Below are positions 1 through 9,159 of a stretch of 64,000 bases of DNA, in pieces. The notes under the pieces are model-generated. The model searched no databases, was not told the origin of the DNA, and saw nothing but the letters and a program-made list of their open reading frames with translations. Every line of letters starts with the position of its first letter. Positions within the stretch are counted from its first letter, which is position 1. The stretch covers positions 1 to 64,000 of the forward strand of contig NZ_JACXJA010000041.1 in assembly GCF_014705615.1 (NCBI RefSeq), in the 5' to 3' direction. A program made the position numbers and the translations under genes. Source of the stretch: Paenibacillus oceani. Its GTDB lineage: Bacteria; Bacillota; Bacilli; Paenibacillales; NBRC-103111.

Positions 1-1
1 A

Positions 2-334
2 TGCCACTCCGAATCCGAGGCGCATCACCATGCCCATTTCGAGCTATTGTTTGTCGCAGAAACCTTATTAGCGGTCGCGCTCTTTGAACTGAACAAAGAA
101 AAAACGAGTGATGAAGGCTACACCCACGGCGAAATGGTTCGTGGCCTCTTCCACACTCGTTGTCAGGTCCGCGTGAACAACCGCAAGGGTATTCAGCGAA
201 TCTCTATTGATTGTGACACACAAGTGCAGCAATTTGCAAGACTTATTGAACTTTTTTGGCCGGAGCAATATTTGGTGCTTCTTTGGGTTACGCCTAAACC
301 GGAAATTTACCAGGGATTACCTCCAAGTGCATAG
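2..334 (+). other. open frame of unknown meaning at window edge
   Basis: A reading frame is open from base 2 to a stop at 334. Its first residues, rich in His (EAHHHAHFELLFVAE), loosely recall the cupin arm of AraC-type regulators, but the rest does not match any family I recognise and there is no ribosome site. The reverse strand also has a short open frame (268-68) without support. I see no convincing gene in the first 350 bases; this is most likely degraded sequence continuous with the rearranged pseudogene that follows. Confidence 0.15.
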
Positions 335-357
335 GTCATGTCAGTATAATTGTACCG

Positions 358-684
358 TTAACACACATTTAAACACTTCCGAAGAGTGTGCGGTTTTGAT
401 TTTAGAAAATATACTGAACGATGAATCGGCTCCTTAAAATGGCCTTTGAACCAATCGCTAGCCGTACCGATCGGCTGCCAGTTGCTATAGGCTGATAAAT
501 CAATGGCTGATAAATCAATGTCTGCCTGAAGTTTGTAGCTTGCCGTCAAGTTATCCCGTGCATGGTCCAAATCTTCTGCTGTTGTAAGGATATAAGGATT
601 TCCAGGGATACCGCCTCCCCCGCCGCTGAACGTATTTGCCTGAGCCTTCGACGGCCACAGTCCCGTCAAAGGCCCTAGTATAAG
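358..684 (-). pseudogene. inverted N-terminal fragment of a GLUG/SLH surface protein
   Basis: Read on the minus strand, the segment gives the end of a signal peptide (LILGPLTGLWPSKAQA, cleavage after AQA) and then the start of a GLUG-type surface protein: a Gly-rich linker, GNPYILTTAEDL, ADIDLSA, and NWQPIGTASDWFKGHF. Homology stops at about base 437, exactly where such proteins continue with DGNG-hTI. That continuation, GTISGMKINSS, is found on the opposite strand starting at 684. The piece has no start codon of its own beyond a TTG inside the signal peptide, so it is a displaced fragment and not a gene. Its family is clear; the exact breakpoints are not. Confidence 0.65.
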
Positions 685-1463
685 GTACCATTAGCGGAAT
701 GAAAATCAATTCGTCAGCCAACAATATCGGTTTATTTGGTGTGATGAGACAGCCTGCAACGATTACACATGTACGACTGGAGAATGTGGATATTACATCT
801 AATACTTCCGGTGCCAACGTTGGGGGACTTGTTGGACTTATTTCTTCTTCTACTCCTTACTCAGCCTTAGACCGTATTTCAGTGACCGGTGAAATACGCG
901 CCGATATTGGTTACTCAGCTGGCGGCATAGTCGGTAATTTATCAATTGCCAATTTGACAAACAACGATGCGCATGTTCGGATCGACGCAGGTTATACTTA
1001 TGCCGGGGGAGCAGCCAGTATTAACTCCAATGGCAATATCGAACAAAGCTATGCGACAAGCGATATGTACGGCCGCAGGGATGCAGGCGGATTGGTTGTG
1101 GTGACCCTGGGTGAAGCTCATCTTACGGATCTGGATACGGTCCCTGCGTGGGCACTTGAGACGGTAAGAGATGCAGGGGGCTCGGCGTGCTTGGAAGGCT
1201 ACCTGGACGGTACAATCCGGCCGAACCAGACGGTGAGCCGATCAGAGATGGCTGTCATGATGGCCAGGCTCATGAAGTGGGACATGGACCGTACGCAGAC
1301 AACCGCATTTGCCGATGATGCCGATATTCCGGATTGGGCGAAAGTACAGATTCATGTCGCTTATCAGCGCGGATTGGTGGAAGGACGAGAAGGGAATCGG
1401 TATATGCCTGAATTTCAGACCGACCCTCCCAATCATAAAATAGCAGTTGGATTGAACCTTTAG
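684..1463 (+). pseudogene. GLUG-repeat/SLH surface protein, collapsed remnant
   Basis: The frame opens at GTISGMKINSS and runs through GLUG-type repeats (NNIGLFGVM, GANVGGLVGLIS, YSAGGIVGNLS, YTYAGGAASI, RRDAGGLVVV), then jumps directly into S-layer-homology modules (VPAWALETVRDAGG, YLDGTIRPNQTVSRSEMAVMMARL, then FADDADIPDWAKVQIHVAYQRGLVEG). The junction between GLUG repeats and SLH has no linker, pointing to an internal deletion. The frame ends in the middle of the second SLH module, where the usual TRAE motif should come. An intact ancestor would be a secreted cell-wall-bound protein, held to secondary wall polymer by three SLH modules. The first ATG in frame (699) has no ribosome site. Confidence 0.7.
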
Positions 1464-1787
1464 GAGACAATGGGCTAACCATTGCTTCTATTTTTTTTAT
1501 AGTCACTTCAACTTCTTCACTATATAATCAACAAAACGGCTGGGAATGGATCAAGTTCTTGTCCACCGACATTCGCCTGTTCGTTCGTGTCGAATGACAA
1601 GAACTTGTACCTTTTGCCGAGTGAAGAGGGAATTCATCAAACAAAGCATTGCCTCCAAAGCAAAGGAAGGGATTCCATTCCTATAATAAAGGAAATCACA
1701 TGTGATTTATTGTGCAGAACCGAGAGTACGAAGCGGCGTCCAGATGTCATGACGCCATGGCAGCAGGTTGCACTAGGGAGACCGATA

Positions 1788-2636
1788 ATGAAAGCGAGGA
1801 GCGCTATGTTTTCGTTTACCCGTTATAGTTACCGTCAAGACAGCTGCAATGAATCCCCTGTCATTCATGCCCACCCGCAATATGAGATCGGTTACATCCA
1901 CTCCGGATCATTCAGCTACATGATGGGTGGACGCAAAATAGATATAGAAAGCGGCGATTTGATTTTATTGAGCGGCTTGACCATACATGGCGTACATGCC
2001 AGGGTGCACGACATGATCGGCAGCAAGTTCGTGTTCGACGCACAGCTGGCGCAAATTTTTAGTTCATCCCTGCTGAGCTATAGCCCGCTGGAGCCTTTCA
2101 AAACCGTCAACAACGCCCGGATTCGGCTCGGTGCTGAGGACCGGGAAGAGTTTGAACGGATTTTGGCGCAAATCGACCGGTTTCACCGGCTGCATCGTCA
2201 AGATCAGACGCAGTTCAACCGGATGCTGGTCGCTTTTTTTGATCTGCTGCTGTTTATCGGGGCGCAGTGCGGAGTAGCGGAGCTGGAACGGTCGTCCCCC
2301 TCGAAGGAGAAGGAGCGTCTGGTCCGGGAAGTGATTGAATTTATCGAGCGGCATTTTGCCGATGATTTGCGTCTGGAAAATATGGAGGCCGAATTTTATA
2401 CGAGCAAATATCATTTAAGCCGTATTTTCCGGGAAGTGACGGGCTTAAGCATATTCGAATATTTGTGCCATAAACGCATCGAACAAGCGAAGTGGCTGCT
2501 GCACGAGCATGCCTGCGAGCATGCGGTAAGCGATATTTGCTACCGTGTGGGCTATAATCATCCTGCGCATTTCAGCCGCGTATTTAAAAAGCTCGTAGGC
2601 ATGTCCCCGAATCAGTACCGGAAAATGAAGCAATAA
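1788..2636 (+). CDS. AraC-family transcriptional regulator
   Basis: One-component regulator of 282 residues. The N-terminal half is a cupin-like ligand arm (HAHPQYEIGYIHSGSF, then GDLILLSG, around residues 25-75). The C-terminal 100 residues form the double helix-turn-helix of AraC proteins, with the signature YHLSRIFREVTGLSIFEYL and, near the end, VGYNHPAHFSRVFKKLVGMS. The open frame reaches further upstream, but I chose the ATG at 1788 because AGGGAG lies seven bases before it, while upstream starts have no ribosome site. It stands alone before the Gfo/Idh-binding protein-hydrolase cluster on the same strand, with 232 bases between, and is the obvious candidate to control that cluster in response to a sugar. 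Confidence 0.9.
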   Translation: MKARSAMFSFTRYSYRQDSCNESPVIHAHPQYEIGYIHSGSFSYMMGGRKIDIESGDLILLSGLTIHGVHARVHDMIGSKFVFDAQLAQIFSSSLLSYSPLEPFKTVNNARIRLGAEDREEFERILAQIDRFHRLHRQDQTQFNRMLVAFFDLLLFIGAQCGVAELERSSPSKEKERLVREVIEFIERHFADDLRLENMEAEFYTSKYHLSRIFREVTGLSIFEYLCHKRIEQAKWLLHEHACEHAVSDICYRVGYNHPAHFSRVFKKLVGMSPNQYRKMKQ

Positions 2637-2868
2637 TCGAGTGAGCGGATAGGGTTGGTACAAAACATGCAAGAAAGATCAAATCGGGCAAAAATCCAAG
2701 CAAGATGTGTTAATTGCCGGAACAACGCGCATGGTAATATGAAGGTGAAGTTCGTATAGTAAACCATATTCAATATCCTGAACGAGAGCGGGGCGAATCT
2801 GACGGCAAATCGACATGATTAGACAGACTCGCAATGTTTAGGAAGAGAAACGGGGAGGGGTAGTACAA

Positions 2869-4089
2869 ATGGCTAGCTATAAGCCCATTCGTCTGGCGGT
2901 AGTCGGTGGGCGCAGAGGCAAACATTTCAATCGGGCGTTGGCGGTGTTGGCCGACAAGGTGCAGTTGACGGCGGTGTGCGAGTTAAACGAACGGATGCTG
3001 GCCGATTGGAAACAATCCAATCCAGAATTAAAAGCGTTTTCAAATTTCGATGCGCTGTTGGCCGATCCCGAGGTCGATGCCGTGCTGCTGGCGACTCCGC
3101 TCGTCATTCACGCCGAGCAAGCGATACGCGCCTTGCGTGCCGGCAAGCATGTGCTCAGCGAAGTGATCGCCGCTCACACGCTCGACGATTGCTGGCGCTT
3201 GATCGAAGCGGTGGAGCAAACCGGCCTTACGTACATGATGGCGGAAAATTATTGCTACATGCGTCCGAACATGATGGTGGGCGAGATGGTGAGGCAAGGC
3301 GCGTTCGGACAAATTACCCATGTGGAGGGCGCTTACTTGCACGATTGCCGCAAATTGACGCATCATCCGGATGGCGAGCTGACTTGGAGAGGCGAACTGC
3401 AGCGTGTTTACAACGGCATGAACTATCCGACTCATTCGCTCGGTCCACTGGCGCAATGGCTGGGAATTGGCAGGGAAGGCGGAGACGCGTTCGATTATAT
3501 GACGACATTTACGTCGGGCACTGCGGCCATGCGCCACTATTACGATGAGCATCTGGGCGAGCGGCATCCCGGAGCCTCAGACGGTTCGTACTGGAAACAA
3601 GGCGATTCGGCGACCACGCTGATCCGCACGAAGAAAGGCGTCGTCATTACTCTGCGTCTCGATTGGGTGTCGGCGCGTCCGCATAATATGACGCATTACG
3701 GGCTGCAAGGAACGAAAGGCGCCTATTTGTCGGCGCGGCACGACGGCGAAGAACCGTTAGTATGGCTGGAAGGCCGATCTCCAGGTAAATCCGAAGGGCT
3801 GGAAGGCCAGCCGGCAGCCGAATGGCAGCCGCTATGGACGCATGCAGCCGATTACGAGCATCCGTTATGGCGCAAATGGAACGAAGAGGCGAACAAGGCC
3901 GGACACGGCGGCGGCGACTTCTTCATTATTGATGAGTTTGTCGGGGCGATATTGGAGCGTCGCCGGCCCGCGATCGATGTATATGACGCGGTGCTGTGGA
4001 GCAGCGTATTTCCGTTATCCGTACAATCGGTAGCGGAACAAGGCAAGCCGGTACGCTTTCCCGATTTCCGGAAAAATGCGCCGGTATGA
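2869..4089 (+). CDS. Gfo/Idh/MocA family oxidoreductase
   Basis: NAD(P)-dependent sugar dehydrogenase family, 406 residues. The Rossmann fold opens with RLAVVGGRRGKHF, followed by LLATPLVIHAEQAIRALRAGKHV. The usual catalytic EKP motif is replaced by SEVIA, a variant seen in a subfamily that also carries AENYCYMRPN, present here at about residues 125-134. The C-terminal alpha/beta domain is complete. A GGGGAGGGG ribosome site precedes the ATG. It heads a run of closely spaced genes (binding protein, propeller hydrolase, ceramidase-like, SDR), so it probably oxidises or isomerises a sugar released by that set. The loss of the canonical Lys makes the exact reaction uncertain. Confidence 0.9.
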   Translation: MASYKPIRLAVVGGRRGKHFNRALAVLADKVQLTAVCELNERMLADWKQSNPELKAFSNFDALLADPEVDAVLLATPLVIHAEQAIRALRAGKHVLSEVIAAHTLDDCWRLIEAVEQTGLTYMMAENYCYMRPNMMVGEMVRQGAFGQITHVEGAYLHDCRKLTHHPDGELTWRGELQRVYNGMNYPTHSLGPLAQWLGIGREGGDAFDYMTTFTSGTAAMRHYYDEHLGERHPGASDGSYWKQGDSATTLIRTKKGVVITLRLDWVSARPHNMTHYGLQGTKGAYLSARHDGEEPLVWLEGRSPGKSEGLEGQPAAEWQPLWTHAADYEHPLWRKWNEEANKAGHGGGDFFIIDEFVGAILERRRPAIDVYDAVLWSSVFPLSVQSVAEQGKPVRFPDFRKNAPV

Positions 4090-4129
4090 AGTTGAAACCT
4101 GTTTCAAGAAAATGATCTGGGGGTTCAAA

Positions 4130-5428
4130 ATGGCAAAACAATTGGCGTCTGCATGGACGGTCGTGCTTCTGGTATCTGCGCTTACGGCTTGCAGTGGAAC
4201 GAAGGAAGAGGAGAACTCGCAGACTGCGCTGAAACCGCAGGAAGACAATAAACCGGTCGAATTGACGGCCTACTTGTCCGGTTATACGCAAGAGCGGTTC
4301 ATGACGACGTTCGGTGATTTCATTCAAAAGAAATATCCGAATGTTACGTTTAAGGTGCTTGGAGGCAACAAAGAGAAAGTACCCGACCTCGTTGCGGCCG
4401 GCGTCAAGCTCGATTTGATTCAATCGACCGCGCCTGAGCTGATTATCGACAACGGGCTGCAGGACGATTTGACCGATCTGATCCAAAAGTACAACTACGA
4501 TCTGAACAAGCTGGAACCAGCGGTGCTCGACCTGATCAAGCTAATCGGCGACGGTAACATTTACGGCTTCCCGAACGGGGTAGCTACGGTAGCACTGTTT
4601 TACAATAAAACGCTGTTTAATAAATTCGGCGTCTCCTATCCGACGAGCGGCATGACGTGGGATCAAGTGTTTGAGCTGGCCAATCGGCTGACCCGCAACG
4701 AGGGCGGCGTTCAGTACCAAGGCTTTGTCGACTACACCTCCTATATCGCCAACGCGAACCAGATGTCGCAAGGTTACGTCGATCCGAAGACGGGCAAGGC
4801 GACGTTAAACAACGACAACTGGCGGAAATTCATGGATAACTTTATCCGGTTTTACACCATTCCCGGCAATTCGTATATTCCTGCCGCCGGAGACATCAAC
4901 AACGCGTTCCAGAAGGAGCAGCGCATCGTGATGTACGCCGGTCAATTCGGCGCGGCGGCGATGACGGGGCTAACGAACGCGGGCGTCGACTGGGGCGTTG
5001 TCTCGCTGCCCGAATTTGCCGGATATCCCGGTGTCGGCCCCGGCGCACAAGTGCCTTTGTTCTACGTCGGGAAAACGTCGGCTAACCGCGATTGGGCGTT
5101 TAAGGCGGCTGCGTATCTCGGCTCGGAGGAATTCCAGAAGGAGTCGGCGACCAAGGTCGGCGCTGTACCGGCCATGCGCAACCGCGCCGAAGTAATGGCG
5201 ACTTACGCCAAGGAAGTGCCGACGATTCCGGTCGACAAAAAAGCGCAGGATGCGGTGCCGAAGACGTTTGCCAAGCCGTACGCGATAACGCCTTACGATT
5301 CGCTTGCCAGAAATGCTTTTTTGGCCGCTTACACCGCCGCTGCCAAAGGCGAGAAGGATGTCAATACGGCGCTGCGGGAAGCGGAAGAAAAAGCCAATAC
5401 AGCCATTGAAGCGGCTAAGAAAAAATAA
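4130..5428 (+). CDS. extracellular sugar-binding lipoprotein (orphan)
   Basis: ABC-transporter solute-binding protein, family 1 (cluster B, sugar type), 432 residues. The signal peptide ends in a lipobox, SALTAC, with the lipid-modified Cys near residue 20, followed by a charged linker. The body shows NKTLFNKFGVSYPTSGMTWD and a C-terminus of Lys-rich helices (ALREAEEKANTAIEAAKKK). I prefer the ATG at 4130 (GGGGG upstream) to the earlier in-frame ATG at 4076, which overlaps the previous gene and would put extra charged residues before the signal. No permease genes flank it, so it must share permeases encoded elsewhere. It is clearly related to the proteins at 38835 and 61866 and to the remnants at 33480-33702. 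Confidence 0.9.
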   Translation: MAKQLASAWTVVLLVSALTACSGTKEEENSQTALKPQEDNKPVELTAYLSGYTQERFMTTFGDFIQKKYPNVTFKVLGGNKEKVPDLVAAGVKLDLIQSTAPELIIDNGLQDDLTDLIQKYNYDLNKLEPAVLDLIKLIGDGNIYGFPNGVATVALFYNKTLFNKFGVSYPTSGMTWDQVFELANRLTRNEGGVQYQGFVDYTSYIANANQMSQGYVDPKTGKATLNNDNWRKFMDNFIRFYTIPGNSYIPAAGDINNAFQKEQRIVMYAGQFGAAAMTGLTNAGVDWGVVSLPEFAGYPGVGPGAQVPLFYVGKTSANRDWAFKAAAYLGSEEFQKESATKVGAVPAMRNRAEVMATYAKEVPTIPVDKKAQDAVPKTFAKPYAITPYDSLARNAFLAAYTAAAKGEKDVNTALREAEEKANTAIEAAKKK

Positions 5429-5461
5429 ATGCTTCGACTCGAAAGGAGCTCTGAGAGCCAG

Positions 5462-6928
5462 ATGAGCAAGCTGAAGCGCAATACGACTTGGGTGCGAGAT
5501 GCGCGCAATCCGATTTTGCCGCAGCAGCCGGGCAGCGATTACGACTGCGGGGGCTGCATGAATCCATGGATCATGCAGGAAGGCGATCAGTATTATTTAT
5601 ACTACGCCGGTTGGGGGGCGGACCGGCATCGCCGGGTTTGCCTCGCGACCGCCCCTGTGGGTCAAGCGGGTGAGTGGGAACGGCAAGGGCCGGTGCTCCA
5701 GCTGGGCGAACACGGCGAGTTTGACGGCAATTGGTGCGTCCTGCCGCATGTGGTTAAGCTGGACGACCGTGAATGGCGGCTGTACTACACCGGCAACAGC
5801 GGCATCGGAACTGGTCTGGACATGTTTCCCGGCCTTGGCATGGCATTTTCCGAAGACGGAAAGCATTTCATCAAGCACGACCGCAACCCGATTATCGCCC
5901 GTACCGGCCAAGAAGGCGATCCGGATCAGCAGGGCATCGCCGGGGGCTCGGTCATCCAAGCGAGACTGCCCGACGGCACCGTGCAGTGGCGGTTTTATTA
6001 CACCGGCTGTCCGACGCTTGGCAAAGACGTCTTTCTGAACCAGCAAAAACAAATTTGTCTTGCGGTTTCTCAGGACGGTATCGAATGGGAGAAGCAAGGG
6101 GCGATCATGCAGCGCAATCCGCTTCACGATTATGAGAATGTGGCGGTCGCCGGACCGATTGTGCAGCAGCTAGCCGACGACAGCTACCGGATGTGGTATT
6201 CGGCGATCGGCACGCGCTGGGGCTATTATTCGATTTGTTATGCGGAATCCGACGATGGCCTCTCATGGAATCGCGGCACGCATTACGGCGATAACTTGCA
6301 GCTGGGTCCGCGTCACGGCACGGCCGGCAATTGGGAGAGCATGATGGTCGAATACCCGAGCGTCATAGAAGAGGACGGTCATTTGCGGTTGTTTTATACG
6401 GCCAACAATTACGGGTTGACCGGGATCGGCACGGCCGTATCGACCCGGCTGCGGGCTACCGCCGATCATGACGGCGCCCATATCGCTTCGAGCGGCAGCG
6501 GCTCGGCATGCAGTCTTCGCTTGCCGGAATATGTCGCATGGGGCAGCGCTGTAAGACGGCTGTCATCTCCCCTGGCTTGGCAAGGACCGGATGCAAACGG
6601 GATGATCTGGTACGAACAGACGATTGTTCCGGGCCTGCGGCTGCGCGCGATCGTTACGCACGGCGAACAGAGCCTCGGGCTGCAAATGACGCTTATTAAC
6701 CAAAGCGGAGAAGCGCTGCGCGGCTTGAAGGCGTGCGTGCGTCTCATAGCGCTGGACGAAGCTGCGCTGCCGGCGATCGAATGGGCCGGACCGATCCGTG
6801 TATCGGCCGAGTCGCGGGCTTCGTCGGCCTTAGCCGCAACGGGATTGGCCGGCGAGATGGCGTTCGCCCTTGAGCTGGACGATTTGCCGGACGGCGGCAC
6901 GGCTACGATTACCGGAACGTTAGGTTAG
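5462..6928 (+). CDS. GH43-like five-bladed beta-propeller glycosidase
   Basis: About 488 residues. Residues 1-330 contain repeated propeller blades typical of the GH43/GH117/GH130-like superfamily: NPWIMQEGDQYYLYYAGW, WRLYYTGNSG, MAFSEDGKHF, WRFYYTGCPT, YRMWYSAIG and LRLFYTANN. No signal peptide is present, so it should act in the cytoplasm on imported oligosaccharides. Residues about 335-488 form an extra domain of unknown type (GLRLRAIVTHGEQSLGLQMT) that I cannot place. Start: an ATG at 5429 overlaps the previous stop; I chose 5462 because AAAGGAG sits 13 bases upstream and homology begins soon after, but the choice is not firm. Which glycosidase family it belongs to, and its substrate, cannot be read from the sequence alone. 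Confidence 0.75.
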   Translation: MSKLKRNTTWVRDARNPILPQQPGSDYDCGGCMNPWIMQEGDQYYLYYAGWGADRHRRVCLATAPVGQAGEWERQGPVLQLGEHGEFDGNWCVLPHVVKLDDREWRLYYTGNSGIGTGLDMFPGLGMAFSEDGKHFIKHDRNPIIARTGQEGDPDQQGIAGGSVIQARLPDGTVQWRFYYTGCPTLGKDVFLNQQKQICLAVSQDGIEWEKQGAIMQRNPLHDYENVAVAGPIVQQLADDSYRMWYSAIGTRWGYYSICYAESDDGLSWNRGTHYGDNLQLGPRHGTAGNWESMMVEYPSVIEEDGHLRLFYTANNYGLTGIGTAVSTRLRATADHDGAHIASSGSGSACSLRLPEYVAWGSAVRRLSSPLAWQGPDANGMIWYEQTIVPGLRLRAIVTHGEQSLGLQMTLINQSGEALRGLKACVRLIALDEAALPAIEWAGPIRVSAESRASSALAATGLAGEMAFALELDDLPDGGTATITGTLG

Positions 6929-6955
6929 CGTGAGATGAAGAAGAGAGGTGCGGAG

Positions 6956-8371
6956 ATGTTAAACGCCGGTGTGGCAAGAGTGGTCATCAATCCGCCTTTG
7001 ACGGTTCCTCACGCCGGATGGGGAGCGCAAGCGCATGTGTTTCCGGATGGCATAGAAAGCGATTTATGGGCAACGGTGCTGTACGTGGCCGACGGAACGA
7101 TTTGCGGCTTGCTTGTCGATCTTGATTTCAGCCATTTTTCCATCGAGCAAGCGAATGCGATGCGCAGCCGTCTTGAACGGGAGCTTGGATTCGACCCATC
7201 GGTCATCCGGATATCGACGACGCATACGCACGCGGGGCCGCTGATTCATTTCAACTATTACCGCGAGCTGGAGCCGGTTATCGACGACTATCTCGCATTT
7301 GTGCAGGACAGTGTGGTCGAAGCGGCCCGGCAGGCGCGGGAGCGGGCTGTGCCGGTACGGATTGCCGCCGAATACGGCCATTGTGCAGCGGGCTATAACC
7401 GGCGGCAGCGTCTCGCGGACGGCAAGGTCGTGACAGGCTACAGTCCCGACGGGGATACCGATCCTGTACTCGGCGCTGTCCGCATCGTCGACGAAGCGGG
7501 GAAGCCGCTGGCGCAGCTAGTCCATTACGCTTGTCATCCGACGACACTCGGGCCGGACAATCGTCTGGTCAGCCCCGACTATCCGGGGGTGACCAAACGG
7601 ACGGTGGAACAGCTCGTCGGCGGGTACTGTTTATTTTTGCAAGGCGCAGCGGGCGATATCGGTCCGGGGCCGGAAGGCTTTCTCGCCGATTATGAGGCGG
7701 TGTCGCGGATTGGACGCACGATCGCTTGCGAAGCGGCCAAAACGCTGATGACGCTGGAAGCGGGTCAACGTGATTTCCATTACGAGCGGGTCGTCGAGTC
7801 AGGGGCTTCGCTTGCGATATGGCGCGGCGAGCCGCGTATGGCTCAGACTGGCAAGCTGCGCTTTTTTACCCGGACTGTGATGCTGCCGATCAAGCGATTA
7901 ATGGCAGCGGCCGAGGGTCGGCAGATGTTCGAAGGCTACCAGCAAAAGCTGTACGAGCAGCTTCGGAGCGGCGCGTCCGAGGAACGGATCAAAGAAGCGA
8001 CTTTCATGGTAAAGCGATCGTACAAAGTGTGGGAACAAGCCGAGCGGTACGCCGGACAGACGGCGATTCCCGTCGAGACGCAGTTTATGACGTACGGCGA
8101 TATCGCATTCGTCAGCGCGCCGCTTGAGCCGTTCTCGAGCACGGGCCGATGGATCAGAGAACAATCGCCGTTTCGTTTTACGTTCTTAAGCGGCTGCTCG
8201 AACGGTCTGATCAGCTACTTGCCTCCTCAGGGCGAGTATGCCTTTGGCGGCTATGAAGTGGACACGTCGATTTTTACCGAAGGCGCTGCTGAGCAGTTTG
8301 CCGAATCGGTTGTGAACGTTTTGCGGGAGGTTGCCGCGGAAAGGAGCGAAGCCGATGCGGCTGCGCCATAA
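6956..8371 (+). CDS. neutral/alkaline ceramidase-like hydrolase
   Basis: About 471 residues, matching the N-terminal domain family of neutral (non-lysosomal) ceramidases, zinc amidases. Visible hallmarks are the THTHAGPLIHF zinc-site motif near residue 87, HYACHPTTLGPDNRLVSPDYPG, and FLQGAAGDIGPG. Unlike secreted ceramidases it has no signal peptide, and it lies between a propeller glycosidase and an SDR in a sugar gene cluster, so a role in removing an acyl or amide decoration from a sugar is more plausible than sphingolipid breakdown; that is inference. ATG at 6935 and 6956 are both possible; AGAGAGGTG precedes 6956. The gene overlaps the next one by 17 bases, which suggests translational coupling. 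Confidence 0.8.
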   Translation: MLNAGVARVVINPPLTVPHAGWGAQAHVFPDGIESDLWATVLYVADGTICGLLVDLDFSHFSIEQANAMRSRLERELGFDPSVIRISTTHTHAGPLIHFNYYRELEPVIDDYLAFVQDSVVEAARQARERAVPVRIAAEYGHCAAGYNRRQRLADGKVVTGYSPDGDTDPVLGAVRIVDEAGKPLAQLVHYACHPTTLGPDNRLVSPDYPGVTKRTVEQLVGGYCLFLQGAAGDIGPGPEGFLADYEAVSRIGRTIACEAAKTLMTLEAGQRDFHYERVVESGASLAIWRGEPRMAQTGKLRFFTRTVMLPIKRLMAAAEGRQMFEGYQQKLYEQLRSGASEERIKEATFMVKRSYKVWEQAERYAGQTAIPVETQFMTYGDIAFVSAPLEPFSSTGRWIREQSPFRFTFLSGCSNGLISYLPPQGEYAFGGYEVDTSIFTEGAAEQFAESVVNVLREVAAERSEADAAAP

Positions 8372-9107
8372 AGTAGCGATAGTGACAGGTGGGGCTTCGG
8401 GCATCGGCAAAGCCGGCTGCCTGACCTTCGCCAAGGAAGGCGCACAAGTTGCGGTTGTCGATTTGCGCGCGGAGTATGGGCAGGAAACGGCGGAGCAGAT
8501 CCGCCAAGCCGGCGGGGAAGCGATATTTCTCGAAGCCGACGTATCGGATGAGCAAGCGGTGCGTACCGTCGTAGAGCGGACGTTGGCCGCTTATGGGAAG
8601 ATTGATATTTTGTACAACAATGCGACGTGGTATAACGTCGTTCCGGCCGACCGGATGGATTTGGCCGACTGGCAGCGGACGCTGGACGTGACGCTGACCG
8701 GCCCGTTTTTGTTAAGCAAGCATGTCATTCCGGCGATGATTGAGCTTGGCGGGGGTTCCATCATCCATACATCGTCCGTCGGCGGCACCGTCGCTTTTCC
8801 GGAACATCCGGCGTATAACGCGGCCAAAGGCGGGCTGAATTTGCTGGTGAAAAATTTGGCGCTCGACTATGGCCGATATCAAATTCGCGTCAATGCGATC
8901 AGCCCCGGTATCATCGAAACGCCGCTGACGCAAAAAGCGGTAAACGACCCGGACCAATACCGCGATTATGTAGAAAATTGGTGCTTTACCGGCCGGATCG
9001 GCACGCCGCAGGATATTACCAATGCCGCATTGTTCCTTGCTTCGGACGAGTCTGCCTTTATAACGGGCAGCGTTATGTTTGTCGATAACGGCTGGACGGC
9101 CCGCTGA
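8355..9107 (+). CDS. short-chain dehydrogenase/reductase (SDR)
   Basis: Classical SDR of 250 residues using NAD(P). The cofactor motif is VTGGASGIGKAG (TGxxxGIG), an NNA-type motif follows (LYNNATWYN), then the catalytic Ser (HTSSVGG), Tyr and Lys (AYNAAKGG), and the C-terminal IRVNAISPGIIETPL. The acidic residue after the second strand (VVDLRAE) suggests NAD. I chose the ATG at 8355, within the end of the ceramidase-like gene, because GGAAAGGAG lies eight bases before it; the earlier ATG at 8331 lacks a site. It probably oxidises or reduces a sugar or polyol produced by the neighbouring enzymes. Confidence 0.92.
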   Translation: MRLRHKVAIVTGGASGIGKAGCLTFAKEGAQVAVVDLRAEYGQETAEQIRQAGGEAIFLEADVSDEQAVRTVVERTLAAYGKIDILYNNATWYNVVPADRMDLADWQRTLDVTLTGPFLLSKHVIPAMIELGGGSIIHTSSVGGTVAFPEHPAYNAAKGGLNLLVKNLALDYGRYQIRVNAISPGIIETPLTQKAVNDPDQYRDYVENWCFTGRIGTPQDITNAALFLASDESAFITGSVMFVDNGWTAR

Positions 9108-9159
9108 GAATGAGCGAGAAAACAGGAGAAAACATTACCCTTAGTGGGAGGTTCGGACG

